A DNA stretch of 64,000 nt from Nisaea sp. (GCF_017640745.1 NZ_JAEPQA010000010.1:68546-132545), one strand, 5' to 3'. Counted from the stretch's first letter, positions 44,501 through 53,219 are shown. The notes: generated by a model from the sequence alone, not told the origin. Program-made: numbers and translations.

Positions 44501-45838
44501 ATGTTTAAGCTAAACGATCGATTCTCAGCTTGGATGGGAGAACAGGTTGCGCTCTACCCACCTCTGATCGAAGATCTATCACGTTTCTATAAAAATCGTG
44601 ATAGAAGCCCAATTCATCCTGACCGTCCAATTGACCACAAAATAACAGAAGAAAATATAATTGATATTACCCAAGCAACAATAGTTGATGCCTCAGGAAA
44701 AGAGATTGCAATTTCTTTCATTTATGATGGCACGCCACGGGGACTAAGCGGCGAAAATCTATATAAATTTCAAAAATTTACAAATAAGATTTCAGAACAT
44801 AATTCGATCAAGAACCATATTTCTGAAAAAAGCATAAGAAAAATTTCTCAAGATTATATAAGAGAACTATATCTCAAAAAAAATAAAACTGAATTTGGAG
44901 AAATTATAGAAAAATATTTCTCTGAAAATGTTCAAAAACAAAAAATTTTTATTCCCGTTAAAGGACTCAGAATTGATGGAGAATTAAAATTCGGATCTTC
45001 TACGATAACTACGTTTAGCAATTCAATTATGTCAAATTTCGAGGAATTAGTACACAAATTGCCAAATGCTGATAGAAATCATGGTTTTTTACAAAAGCTA
45101 CGGAAGAATTTTTTGGGGCGTTCCGTATTAATATTTCATCTAGAAGCAGAAGAAATCCGCGCTTTTGAAATAGCCGAAGAGCGCTCAGAGCGATATTTAT
45201 CTCTGTTACATTACTGGTCTGCACCGATCTTAATTTTTAATATAACATCTCATGTTGCGCCTGCGGATTTGCGGCCTTGGCCATCACTTCTCAGATTGGC
45301 ATTTTCAAAAGATTCCGCTCAGATGAATGATAGTCTAATACCACCCATGTGGGAAATGGACCTGTCATTCGAAATAATAAGTCATTATGAGAAATTTGGA
45401 CTCCATGTACTAAGCATACTTTCAGATAAGCAAGAAAATTCATTCCAAGAACATTTAATGCGGTCAATTTTATTTTATGGGCGATCCGCTTATCATATCG
45501 ATCCGTCAGATAAATTGCTTCAAATTACGACCGCATTCGAAATGCTCGCATTGAAAAACTCCACTGAACCAATCGGCTCCTTGGGCGCTGATCGGCTAGC
45601 GTTTGCAATTTCTAATGATCCAAAAATAAGACAAGATATAGTAAAAAACTTTAAGCGTGTTTATGGATTAAGATCGAGACGAACTCATCACGGCCACGAC
45701 ATAAAACACGAGGAAGAAATATCAAAATACATGCACAATATTTGGCAATTTATGTTTTATTCGCTGAGACATTGGGATAAATATACGAGTCACGACGAAT
45801 TCATCGATAATCTCGAAAACATGAGATACGGACACTAA
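44501..45838 (+). CDS. AT-rich acquired gene with C-terminal ApeA-like HEPN domain
   Basis: 445 residues. DNA is far richer in A+T than anything else here (bases 44881-44940 hold only 12 G/C of 60), a clear sign of transfer. Residues ~315-425 form an all-helical HEPN domain of the ApeA-like type: 'LLQITTAFEMLAL', 'GSLGADRLAFAISND', then 'FKRVYGLRSRRTHHG'. R391-x4-H396 is the RNase active-site motif of HEPN toxins. The first ~300 residues have no recognised fold; they may sense the trigger or inhibit the RNase. An abortive-infection (anti-phage) tRNA/RNA-cleaving role is inferred from ApeA and similar proteins. No obvious ribosome site; no partner gene. Confidence 0.78.
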   Translation: MFKLNDRFSAWMGEQVALYPPLIEDLSRFYKNRDRSPIHPDRPIDHKITEENIIDITQATIVDASGKEIAISFIYDGTPRGLSGENLYKFQKFTNKISEHNSIKNHISEKSIRKISQDYIRELYLKKNKTEFGEIIEKYFSENVQKQKIFIPVKGLRIDGELKFGSSTITTFSNSIMSNFEELVHKLPNADRNHGFLQKLRKNFLGRSVLIFHLEAEEIRAFEIAEERSERYLSLLHYWSAPILIFNITSHVAPADLRPWPSLLRLAFSKDSAQMNDSLIPPMWEMDLSFEIISHYEKFGLHVLSILSDKQENSFQEHLMRSILFYGRSAYHIDPSDKLLQITTAFEMLALKNSTEPIGSLGADRLAFAISNDPKIRQDIVKNFKRVYGLRSRRTHHGHDIKHEEEISKYMHNIWQFMFYSLRHWDKYTSHDEFIDNLENMRYGH

Positions 45839-45894
45839 ATAAAGAGCCCATGAGCAAATAAGGGACACACCAATCGGCTTTAGAATCGCCCTCC

Positions 45895-46596
45895 TCAATA
45901 CACCCCCGGCACCAACCGGTACCGCACCCGCCGCGCATAGTCCTGATACCCCGGCAGTTCGTCATGCAGGGTCCGGTCCTCAAGCACCGTTCTGATGACC
46001 GAAACGACCAGCGCCAAGGCAACGGGGATCAGCGTCCAGAGCGAGTCCAGCGCGAGAACGATCCCGAACAGGGCGTAGATGTTTCCGGCATAGCCCGGAT
46101 GCCTGACGTACCGGTACGGTCCCGTATCGCACACCACATGCCCGCGCTCCGTCCGGACGACGACCACGCTGAAGAAGAAGCGGTTCTCCGCCAGCGCCCA
46201 GACGGCGAAACCGTATCCGAAAGCGACCATCAGGAAGCCGGCGGCGTTCAGCCAGAGCGGAAACTCAGGCGATCCGTGAAAGCGGTGGTCCAGCCCCGCC
46301 GCGATCACCAGCGGGTAGCCGATGCTCACCGCCATCAGCGGCGCGAGCACCTTGTCCCAGGATCCGGCATCCTGCCGCTCGGCCATCAGCCCCGGATGCC
46401 GCCATTCCGCCCAGATGCGTCCGCCGAGACCGGCGACAATGACCAGAACGGAATAGAGCCACGCCTGCCACCAGCCGGGCTCCCCGCCGCACAGCAAGAG
46501 GATCACCGGGATCAGGAGATAGACCGCGACCAGTCTGATCCAGTGGAGGGGCGATGCCTTTCGTCCAGTCCCCTTGTCGTCCCTCATCCCTGACAT
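45895..46596 (-). CDS. Isoprenylcysteine carboxyl methyltransferase-family membrane protein
   Basis: 233 residues, five or so hydrophobic segments. The ICMT/PEMT C-terminal SAM-binding motif is present: 'GPYRYVRHPGYAGNIY' and 'LEDRTLHDELPGYQDYARRV'. In bacteria these are lipid or small-molecule methyltransferases of mostly unknown target. ATG 46596 chosen since GGGGGAT is five bases upstream; a TTG at 46620 and ATG 46587 are alternatives. Confidence 0.87.
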   Translation of the reverse strand: MSGMRDDKGTGRKASPLHWIRLVAVYLLIPVILLLCGGEPGWWQAWLYSVLVIVAGLGGRIWAEWRHPGLMAERQDAGSWDKVLAPLMAVSIGYPLVIAAGLDHRFHGSPEFPLWLNAAGFLMVAFGYGFAVWALAENRFFFSVVVVRTERGHVVCDTGPYRYVRHPGYAGNIYALFGIVLALDSLWTLIPVALALVVSVIRTVLEDRTLHDELPGYQDYARRVRYRLVPGVY

Positions 46597-46734
46597 GTTA
46601 TCCCCCACTCGACATACCAAACTACGTCGCCTCCCGTAAGGCTATCGGCACACGAAGGCTGAACCGAAATACTTTCTCCCGCGCAGTTTACGCTCCCTGA
46701 AACCCGGAGCCCTGTCGGCGAAACCAAGAGGATC

Positions 46735-46817
46735 CGTCACCCCGGCGAAGGCCGGGGCCCAGAGATCATGGGGCGCCTCCTTCGTTCTTCTGGGTCCCGG
46801 CCTTCGCCGGAATGACG
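46735..46817. repeat. Dispersed palindromic element, copy 2 (long inverted repeat)
   Basis: CGTCACCCCGGCGAAGGCC... at 46735-46763 pairs imperfectly with ...GGCCTTCGCCGGAATGACG at 46789-46817, giving ~29-bp arms around a 25-base centre. It occupies the middle of the 312-bp gap between 46597 and 46908; I see nothing else in that gap. Confidence 0.7.
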
Positions 46818-46908
46818 AGCGGGATTGCGGGGCAATAGGATTTTCCCCCACTCCCCGGTAAATATCGGCATATGATTGCTTTCCCCACGACTAACAGAGT
46901 GGAGAGCG

Positions 46909-47286
46909 ATGCCCATCCATACGCTGGTCGAAGAGAGCGATCTGGTCGTGTTCCGGGTCGACGGGATCGTTACGGCCGAAGAGGCCGTCGATGCGATCCA
47001 CGGCCACTATTCACGGATACCGTCGAAATTCTGCATCTGGGATCTGAGCGCCGCGAGCCTCTCCGAGATCTCCCATGACCGCTTCAAGATGATCGTCGAC
47101 GCCGTGGCCGAGTACGCCCCGGCCCGGGGCCCGGGCGCAAGGACGGCCCTGGTGGCGACCGGCGACCTGAATCCGGTTCTCGCCAAGGCCCTCGCCGCGC
47201 AGGTGCAGGTCAGCAATCTGAGTGTCGAGACGAAGGTATTCGGCAACGTCGGCTCCGCGACCGACTGGCTGCGGGACCGGACGTGA
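46909..47286 (+). CDS. STAS/SpoIIAA-like small protein
   Basis: 125 residues. Single alpha/beta domain with the pattern 'VVFRVDGIVTAEEAVDAI', 'CIWDLSAASLSEI', 'RTALVATGDLNPVLAKAL' and 'ATDWLRDR', which is that of the stand-alone STAS-like proteins common in Alphaproteobacteria. Function unknown. GTGGAGAGCG precedes ATG 46909; an ATG at 46876 has no ribosome site. Ends 37 bp before the convergent PAS gene. Confidence 0.75.
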   Translation: MPIHTLVEESDLVVFRVDGIVTAEEAVDAIHGHYSRIPSKFCIWDLSAASLSEISHDRFKMIVDAVAEYAPARGPGARTALVATGDLNPVLAKALAAQVQVSNLSVETKVFGNVGSATDWLRDRT

Positions 47287-47323
47287 CGGACCGGAACATC
47301 AGAGACGCCGAAAAAGACCCCGC

Positions 47324-47842
47324 CTAGCGGTCCATCCACTCGCTGCAGCCGAGCAGGTGCGTGACCTCCGTCTCGTCCGCGTCGAAAAGCGGCAGGATCA
47401 CGCCGCAGCAGGCGCGCCGGCAGCCACGGTCGTTCACATAATCGATCCGGTACCAGGTCGGCTCCCGCGTCTCGGTGGCGTGGCGGAAGATCAGCTCGAC
47501 CTCGTCCGTCGCGGGATTGTGTTTCTTCAGCTCGTTCAGATGCATGCCCGCGAGATTGACGCCATATTCGTCGGCATGAGCACCGCCGAAGAGCCGCCAG
47601 CGAAAATCCTCCCCCTCTTCGAGGACGTCCAGCAGAACGATGTGCGGCAACAACGGTGCGCCGAGCGCGAGCGGATCGATGGTGGTGCGCTGTGCCCGAT
47701 GCTCTTCGAGCAGGCCCGTCCAGTGCTCCGCGAGGAACAGGGATTTCCCGAAACCGGTGGAGCTTTCGGCGGTCGCCCGATCCTGGAGCACGTCCGGATT
47801 GTTTTCGATCAATGTCTGTAGACGAGAGGAATGAACGCGCAC
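47324..47842 (-). CDS. Stand-alone PAS protein (PAS_5 type), copy 1
   Basis: 172 residues: an N-terminal helix and a single PAS domain of the kind common in Rhodospirillales. Shared pattern: 'W..LL..HR...IDPLALGAPLLPHIVLLDV' with 'FRWRLFGGAHADEYGVNLAG' and a C-terminal 'ILPLFDADETEVTHLLG' strand. No output domain, so it presumably binds a ligand or partner. Three more members lie within 16 kb. Start is a GTG with a weak ribosome site. Confidence 0.8.
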   Translation of the reverse strand: MRVHSSRLQTLIENNPDVLQDRATAESSTGFGKSLFLAEHWTGLLEEHRAQRTTIDPLALGAPLLPHIVLLDVLEEGEDFRWRLFGGAHADEYGVNLAGMHLNELKKHNPATDEVELIFRHATETREPTWYRIDYVNDRGCRRACCGVILPLFDADETEVTHLLGCSEWMDR

Positions 47843-47882
47843 CGCAATACCCCATTTTTCCTAGGTATTTTAAGCAGTTAGT

Positions 47883-48047
47883 TCAACTCCCCCGATAAGC
47901 CCCTAACAAACGATTGGCGCGGCAAGCAAGAAAAATTGGCGCGCGTGGGTTGTGGCCCTGGTCGAAGCGGGACACGAAGTGCCGTTGCTCCGGGTCGATG
48001 ATCCAGCCGTTCTCTTGAAATTCATTCGCGCCGACCTTATTATTCAA
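47883..48047 (-). pseudogene. Short protein-like fragment, possible gene remnant
   Basis: A 54-codon open stretch on the minus strand with protein-like content ('GANEFQENGWIIDPEQRHFV' region) but no good start codon (TTG only) and no ribosome site; it ends in TGA. It sits in the 234-bp gap between the PAS and VOC genes. Could be the remnant of a truncated gene or chance; I cannot name a family. Confidence 0.25.
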
Positions 48048-48076
48048 GAAATAACTTGATAATAAGGAAACGCCTC

Positions 48077-48541
48077 ATGATCGTCCCCATCAAAGGCCTC
48101 TACGAGGCGCATCTGACCGTCCGCGATCTCGATCGCTCCATCGCCTTCTATCGCGACGTGCTCGATCTGCCGCTCGCCAAGGTGTTCAAGGAACGCAATG
48201 TCGCCTTCTTCTGGGTGCCGGAGGCGGAGAAGGCAATGCTCGGGCTCTGGGGCGTCGGCTCGGCGCCGATGGGGATGAAGCTGCACATCGCCTTCAACGT
48301 GGCGCTGGAGGATGTGGAGCGATCTGTCGAACGGCTGAAGGCCGCCGGCCTGACGCCGACGAAGAACGGCGAGGATCCCATCGACGAGCCGGTGGTGCTG
48401 AGCTGGATGCCTGCGGCGAGCGTCTATTTCGACGACCCGGACGGCCATTCGCTCGAATTCATCTCGCTGCTGCCGGAAGAGCCGCGGAACATTCCGAGCT
48501 TCCTGCCGCTCTCCGAATGGCGCGCGGGGGCGGGGCTTTGA
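48077..48541 (+). CDS. VOC-superfamily protein (glyoxalase/bleomycin-resistance fold)
   Basis: 154 residues in two beta-alpha-beta modules. First module has 'LYEAHLTVRDLDRSIAFYRD' with the His metal ligand, second ends 'SVYFDDPDGHSLEFISLLPE' with His/Glu ligands. Metal-dependent lyase, isomerase or drug-binding protein; exact role unknown. AAGGA lies eight bases before ATG 48077. Confidence 0.88.
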   Translation: MIVPIKGLYEAHLTVRDLDRSIAFYRDVLDLPLAKVFKERNVAFFWVPEAEKAMLGLWGVGSAPMGMKLHIAFNVALEDVERSVERLKAAGLTPTKNGEDPIDEPVVLSWMPAASVYFDDPDGHSLEFISLLPEEPRNIPSFLPLSEWRAGAGL

Positions 48542-48564
48542 GAAGCAGGGCGCTGAACGCAATC

Positions 48565-48603
48565 AGCTCTGGACGTCATCCCGGCCGCAGAGCCGGGATG
48601 ACG
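48565..48603. repeat. Dispersed palindromic element, copy 3
   Basis: Perfect 12-bp stem CGTCATCCCGGC / GCCGGGATGACG with a six-base loop (48574-48603). Bases 48565-48593 are the exact reverse complement of 49609-49637 across 29 bp, bracketing the enoyl-CoA hydratase gene. Confidence 0.75.
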
Positions 48604-48617
48604 ATCAAGTTTGAGAA

Positions 48618-49424
48618 CTACTTCCCCTTGAACTCCGCCTTGCGCTTTTCGTTGAAGGCCCGCACGCCCTCCAATCGGTCCTCGGTCGGGACCATGCGGT
48701 TATAGGCCTCGATCTCGAAGGCGTAGCCGTTATGAAGGTCGAGCTGGGTGGAGACGTCGATCGCCTTCTTCACCTGACGGGTGGAGATCGGCGCATTACC
48801 CGCGATCTTCTCCGCCGTCGCGAGCGCGTCCTCCACGACCTTGCCCGCGTCGCACAGCTTGTTCGCGAGCCCCCATTCCATCGCCTGCTCGGCATTGAAC
48901 GGCGTGCCGGTCAGGATGATCTCCTTGGCCCGACGGACGCCGACGGCGCGCGGCAGGTTCTGGGTCCCGCCGGCGCCCGGCATGATGCCGAGCGTTACCT
49001 CGGTCAGCGCGAAGCGGGCGTTCGGGGCGATGTAGATGAAGTCGCAGCAGAGCGCGATCTCGAGACCGCCTGCGAAGGCGGCGCCGTTGATCGCGCCGAT
49101 CATCGGGATCGGGCAGTCGCGCATGGCGCGGACCGCCTGCTCGAAGAGCGCGTGCTGGGTCTGCCAGGTCTCGTCGCTCATGTTGTTACGCTCTTTCAGA
49201 TCCCCGCCGGCACAGAAGATCTTCTCGCCGCGCCCGGTGACGACGATGCAGCGGATGCCGCGCTGGTCGCGATAGAGCTCGGTGAAAATTTCGCGCAGGT
49301 CGAAGCCCATCTGGGTGTTCAGCGCGTTGCCGCGGTCGGGCCGGTCGAGGGTCAGAAGCAGGACATGCTCGGAGGGTTGCTCCAGCGTCAGGGTTTCGAA
49401 CGGGCCGGGCAGCGGGGCGGTCAT
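48618..49424 (-). CDS. Enoyl-CoA hydratase/isomerase family protein
   Basis: 268 residues, crotonase fold. Oxyanion-hole signatures '[11 protein letters not shown]' (first) and '[18 protein letters not shown]' (second); catalytic Glu region '[18 protein letters not shown]' with the second Glu position replaced in part ('GIMPGAGG' is the usual hydratase loop). Hydrates trans-2-enoyl-CoA in beta-oxidation or a related degradation. RBS GGAGGAAAC. Flanked on both sides by inverted copies of the palindromic element. Confidence 0.9.
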   Translation of the reverse strand: MTAPLPGPFETLTLEQPSEHVLLLTLDRPDRGNALNTQMGFDLREIFTELYRDQRGIRCIVVTGRGEKIFCAGGDLKERNNMSDETWQTQHALFEQAVRAMRDCPIPMIGAINGAAFAGGLEIALCCDFIYIAPNARFALTEVTLGIMPGAGGTQNLPRAVGVRRAKEIILTGTPFNAEQAMEWGLANKLCDAGKVVEDALATAEKIAGNAPISTRQVKKAIDVSTQLDLHNGYAFEIEAYNRMVPTEDRLEGVRAFNEKRKAEFKGK

Positions 49425-49545
49425 CTTGTTTCCTCCACGATTTGATTTGGCCGCAGTGTCACGGACCCAGGCGCGTGGAGCAAGAGGTGCACGCGCAACT
49501 CACTCTCTCCGGTTGGGAGAGAAAGAGGATACAGCCTCCCGACGT

Positions 49546-49637
49546 CGTCATCCCGGACCTGATCCGGGACTTCACGAAGAATTGGACCCGATGTTCGACA
49601 AGGTCCCCGCTCTGCGGCCGGGATGACGTCCAGAGCT
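49546..49637. repeat. Dispersed palindromic element, copy 4
   Basis: CGTCATCCCGG at 49546-49556 pairs with CCGGGATGACG at 49618-49628 around a ~60-base centre. The right arm (49609-49637) is the exact inverse of 48565-48593. Confidence 0.7.
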
Positions 49638-49659
49638 CGCCGCGACCCGGACCTGCGGC

Positions 49660-50352
49660 CTATTTCAACCCGTCCGGCACGCTCTTCAGCAGCAGCTCGG
49701 TCGAGACCGCGAAGTTCACCCCGATATTGGCGTCGCTGTCCTTCGTGAAGATGGCGGAGAGCAGGCCGACCAGCCGCCCGTCCAGATCGACCAGCGCGCC
49801 GCCCGAGGAGCCCGGATTGAGCGCCGCGTCGGTCTGCAGGAAATCCTCCACCCGGTTAAAGCCGATGCCGGAGCGTCTGTTCGCCGAAACGACGCCGCAG
49901 GTGATGCCGACGCCGAGCCCGAAGGCGTTGGAAAGAGCGCAGACGGGCGCGCCGGTCTCGGGGCGCTCCCCGGCGAGCGCGATGGGCGTGGTTTCGGCCG
50001 CGATCTCCAGGAGAGCGATATCGGTCCGCGGATCGACCGCCGCAACTTTCGCTTCCAGCCGGGTGCCGTCGGGCGCGACGACATGCACTTCGGTCGCCTT
50101 CAGCACGACATGCGCGGCGGTCGCGATCAGGCCGGAGCGCAGGACCGCAACGCCGGTGCCTTCCGGCGCGGTCCCGGCAGGCGCGCCGAAGCCCGGGCGC
50201 TCGTAGCCGGGCCAGGTCGGTTCGACCTCGAAGACCGAAGGCGCGGCGGCCGCCCAGGCCTTGCGCGCGTCGGTCTGCGCTTTCGCCATTGGAGACGCGG
50301 CAAAAAACAGGCAGAAAAGAAGCAACAGCGGCCCGGTCCGAGCTCGCGCCAT
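49660..50352 (-). CDS. Exported trypsin-like serine protease (S1C/DegP-type, no PDZ)
   Basis: 230 residues with a signal peptide (cleavage near 'AKAQ', residue ~26). Complete catalytic triad: H81 in 'IATAAHVV', D111 in 'RTDIALLE', S183 in 'NPGSSGGALV'. It lacks PDZ domains, so it is a minimal periplasmic HtrA-like protease. ATG fixed by GGGAGGAG. Divergent from the second protease gene with only 38 bp between starts. Confidence 0.9.
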   Translation of the reverse strand: MARARTGPLLLLFCLFFAASPMAKAQTDARKAWAAAAPSVFEVEPTWPGYERPGFGAPAGTAPEGTGVAVLRSGLIATAAHVVLKATEVHVVAPDGTRLEAKVAAVDPRTDIALLEIAAETTPIALAGERPETGAPVCALSNAFGLGVGITCGVVSANRRSGIGFNRVEDFLQTDAALNPGSSGGALVDLDGRLVGLLSAIFTKDSDANIGVNFAVSTELLLKSVPDGLK

Positions 50353-50390
50353 CGATGTCTCCTCCCGGTCGCTCCGTCTCACGCGGATTG

Positions 50391-51539
50391 ATGATGATGC
50401 GGCTCGACAAGGTGACACAGCCCCTCCTCCGGCGCCATATGGCAGCGGCGCTGCTGCTCGCTTTCCTGTTCTCCGGCTTCGCCGAGGCACAGGAGGACTG
50501 CCGCCAACCCGAGCCGGTCTGCGCAGTCCGCGCGTCAATCTTTGCCATCTCCGGCCCGGGCGGCATCGGCAGCGCAACCCGTCTCTCGGCGACCGAACTG
50601 GTCACGACCCGACACCTCATCGCCGGCGACAAAGAGGTCGAGCTGTTCCTGGAGAGCGGCGAGCGGATCAAGGCCCTAGTGGTGCCCTCGGCCTATGAAG
50701 CGGACCTCATCCTGCTCTCCGCACCGGACCTTCCGGAGGGACCGGCGATCGCTCTCCCGGACGGTCCCGTCCACGCCCCGCTCTTTACCGTCGGCGCCGA
50801 TGTCTCCTTCGGGCAGATCCGCGCCTACGATCCGGGAGACATTCTGCTGCCACCCGCCGACGGGTATCCCTTCGCCCGCCTGCATCACACCGCCTATGGT
50901 CAGCCCGCGCATAGCGGCGGCGCGCTTGTCGGCACGGACGGCCATCTCGCCGGTATCGTCGCGGCAGGCGGAGACGGACGCTTCGAGGCAATCCCGGCGG
51001 CCGCGATCGCCGAGTTGCGCCGGAACAGCGGCGCAGACCATTTGGCGGCCAGTGACGAGATCGGCGCCGCGATCCGGATCTGCATGCTCAATCTCGACCG
51101 GCACCGGGCCGACCGGACGCCACTGAGCGACCAGGAGGCAAGCGCGCTCGCCACCTCCTGCAGCCGTAGCCGGAACCGGCAGAACATGGATCTTGCCGCC
51201 CAGGTACTCGGCATGAAAGGCCGGTTCGACGAGGCCATCGCCCTCTTCGAGGCGGCGCTGGAGGAAGACCCGAACGCCCTCAATGCCCGGATGGGCCTCG
51301 CAGTCACTTACCATCTCGCAGCGCGCTACGAGGAGGAGATCCCACATCTCAGTTTCCTGATGCAGCATCTGCCGGACGACCATCAGATCCTCCGTCTCGC
51401 CCTGCAGGCCGGGATCTGGGGCGGTGATCGGGCGCTCGCCGAAAAGGCCTATCAGCAGATAGAGGCGGTCAATCCGCAGATGCTGCCGGTCGCGAAACGC
51501 TTCCTCGAAAACCCGCCACCGCGCCCGAAGCGGCGCTGA
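50391..51539 (+). CDS. Exported trypsin-like protease with C-terminal TPR region
   Basis: 382 residues: short basic N-terminus and signal peptide to ~residue 33, degenerate trypsin fold with triad positions H75 ('TTRHLIAG'), D105 ('EADLILLS') and S175 ('PAHSGGALV'), then helical TPR-like repeats ('LGMKGRFDEAIALFEAALEE' region, ~255-370). The triad is complete but surrounding loops deviate, so activity may be reduced. ATG 50391 is the first of three tandem Met codons. Divergent to the DegP-like gene and convergent with the subtilase gene. Confidence 0.83.
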   Translation: MMMRLDKVTQPLLRRHMAAALLLAFLFSGFAEAQEDCRQPEPVCAVRASIFAISGPGGIGSATRLSATELVTTRHLIAGDKEVELFLESGERIKALVVPSAYEADLILLSAPDLPEGPAIALPDGPVHAPLFTVGADVSFGQIRAYDPGDILLPPADGYPFARLHHTAYGQPAHSGGALVGTDGHLAGIVAAGGDGRFEAIPAAAIAELRRNSGADHLAASDEIGAAIRICMLNLDRHRADRTPLSDQEASALATSCSRSRNRQNMDLAAQVLGMKGRFDEAIALFEAALEEDPNALNARMGLAVTYHLAARYEEEIPHLSFLMQHLPDDHQILRLALQAGIWGGDRALAEKAYQQIEAVNPQMLPVAKRFLENPPPRPKRR

Positions 51540-51546
51540 ACCACCT

Positions 51547-52836
51547 CTAGCGCCCGTCGTCAGCGGGGTTCGGGATCCAGCCCCAACCAACGTCCGGAGA
51601 CGCATTCCCGTACCCCCGCGCGGTGCGGGCGCGGATCGCCTCGACCAACTTTTCGGTGCTCCAACCGGGGTTCCGCACCAGCAGGCGCGCAGCGAGCGCG
51701 GCGACGCGCGGTACGGCAAAGCTGCTGCCCGAGGCGGGCGCGACGGCGCCGCGATGATCTATGGTCTCGATCCCCTCGCCCGGCACCATCAGATCAACCG
51801 ACCGCCGCCCCCAGTTCGACCCCGGCGCGAGTCGACCGAAGGCATCCGCGGAAGTTACGGTGATCATGTTGGCGAGCGGGAAGGCTGCCGGGTAGACCGG
51901 GGCCGTGTCGATGTTCCGTCCGTTATTCCCCGCGGAGACGACGAACAGCATGTCGGGTCGGGCCTCCGCCGCCTGCAGGAAGGCTTCCCAGTCTGCCGCG
52001 TCGTTGCTGCCGAGCGGCATCAGGACGATGCGCGCGCCGGCGCCATGTGCCGCCGCGATCAGCTCCGCCATCCGTTCCATGTTGCCGCGCGGATAGCGGT
52101 AGGGCAGCAGCCGGACCTCCGGCGCCTCGGCGATCAGGATGCTTGCGACGGCGGTGCCGTGCCGCAGCGGGAAATAGGGCGAGCGGGATGTGTCGAGATC
52201 GAAGGGGCGCGGGTCCATGTCCCAGAAATCGTAGCCGAGCGGCGCACCGGAGGTATCCCGCGCCAGCCGGGCGGCGACATGCGGCAGCAGGTAATTCACC
52301 CCGCTGTCGATCTGCGCCACCGTCACGCCGCCGGGATCCGCACCCGGCGGCACCGGCGGATCAAGCTCCTCGACAAAGGATACCGTGGCGAGATCCGGCT
52401 GCAGATGTTCCAGCCGGACCGGCACATCGCGCCGCGCGCCATAGACGAGCCTCCGGGCCAGCGCCGGCAGGCAATCCGGACCGTACTGCACCATCGCCTC
52501 CGGGCGCGGGCCGCCGGATGCCGGAGCGCTGTATTCGAGGCGCAGACGGCGCAGGGCCCCGCCCTGCAGAAACATGTCGACGACCGCTTCACCGCCCTCC
52601 CCGAGAGTAAGCGTGAGAAGGCGCCGTCCGGAATTGTCCGAATTGACGCCGCCGTCCTGTCCGGCAAGCGAAATGCCGTCCGGCAGCATCCCGTCGGGAT
52701 CTGCAAGCGGCGCTGCGCAGATCGCCCGCGTTGCGGCGTCCGCCCGCATCAGTCCTTCCGTGCCCGACGCTGCCGCGTCCGGCGCCGACCAGAGAAGAAT
52801 GGACGCAAGTGCAAGGCTCTGCAGGCGCTGCGGCAT
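51547..52836 (-). CDS. Exported subtilisin-like serine peptidase (S8)
   Basis: 429 residues with a signal peptide (~1-24) and a ~130-residue prodomain. Catalytic triad: D177 in 'AQIDSGVN', H226 in 'RHGTAVAS', S372 in 'GSSFAVP'. The last motif deviates from the canonical GTSMAxP (Thr to Ser, Met to Phe). Oxyanion Asn in 'SAGNNGRN'. Third exported serine protease in a row. GAGGCCTCC ribosome site. Confidence 0.9.
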   Translation of the reverse strand: MPQRLQSLALASILLWSAPDAAASGTEGLMRADAATRAICAAPLADPDGMLPDGISLAGQDGGVNSDNSGRRLLTLTLGEGGEAVVDMFLQGGALRRLRLEYSAPASGGPRPEAMVQYGPDCLPALARRLVYGARRDVPVRLEHLQPDLATVSFVEELDPPVPPGADPGGVTVAQIDSGVNYLLPHVAARLARDTSGAPLGYDFWDMDPRPFDLDTSRSPYFPLRHGTAVASILIAEAPEVRLLPYRYPRGNMERMAELIAAAHGAGARIVLMPLGSNDAADWEAFLQAAEARPDMLFVVSAGNNGRNIDTAPVYPAAFPLANMITVTSADAFGRLAPGSNWGRRSVDLMVPGEGIETIDHRGAVAPASGSSFAVPRVAALAARLLVRNPGWSTEKLVEAIRARTARGYGNASPDVGWGWIPNPADDGR

Positions 52837-52903
52837 TTGGAGGCCTCATTCCGGTTTCATGCTACTCTGGATTTGTAACAGCTTTCGCATTCCGGAGAAG
52901 GCA

Positions 52904-53137
52904 ATGGACGATACCCCAATGCCCCTCATTCTCGATCTCGTCGAATGGGTCGCCGAGAAACCCCGGCCCTATGGCGAGGTAATGGAGGCCTGGCGCACCT
53001 CCTGTCCGCGTCTCACCGTCTGGGAGGAAGCGGTCGACCGCGGTTTCGTCGTCCGGCGCCACATCGATGGCGCCGGCGCGATCGTTGAAGCGACACATAG
53101 CGGACGCGAAACCCTCGCCGCGCACGGCCGCGCCTGA
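52904..53137 (+). CDS. Small conserved alphaproteobacterial protein, winged-helix-like
   Basis: 77 residues: 'LILDLVEWVAEKPRPYGEVM' then 'SCPRLTVWEEAVDRGFVVRR' and 'VEATHSGRETLAAHGR'. The helix-helix-wing rhythm resembles a minimal winged-helix domain. Such proteins are widespread in Rhizobiales and Rhodospirillales, function unknown. GGAGAAGG lies right before ATG 52904. Divergent from the subtilase gene. Confidence 0.7.
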   Translation: MDDTPMPLILDLVEWVAEKPRPYGEVMEAWRTSCPRLTVWEEAVDRGFVVRRHIDGAGAIVEATHSGRETLAAHGRA

Positions 53138-53219
53138 GGCGCGATTCGGGGCCTTCAAGGCCCGCCCGGCGAGGCACCGCGACAGCAGCAATGTTCCTTG
53201 AATTCAGAGACATGATGTC

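Noticed and set aside
44416..45900. Insertion-boundary repeats around the AT-rich HEPN gene
   Set aside because: I compared the two flanks by eye and found no shared word longer than four bases, so no boundary can be claimed.
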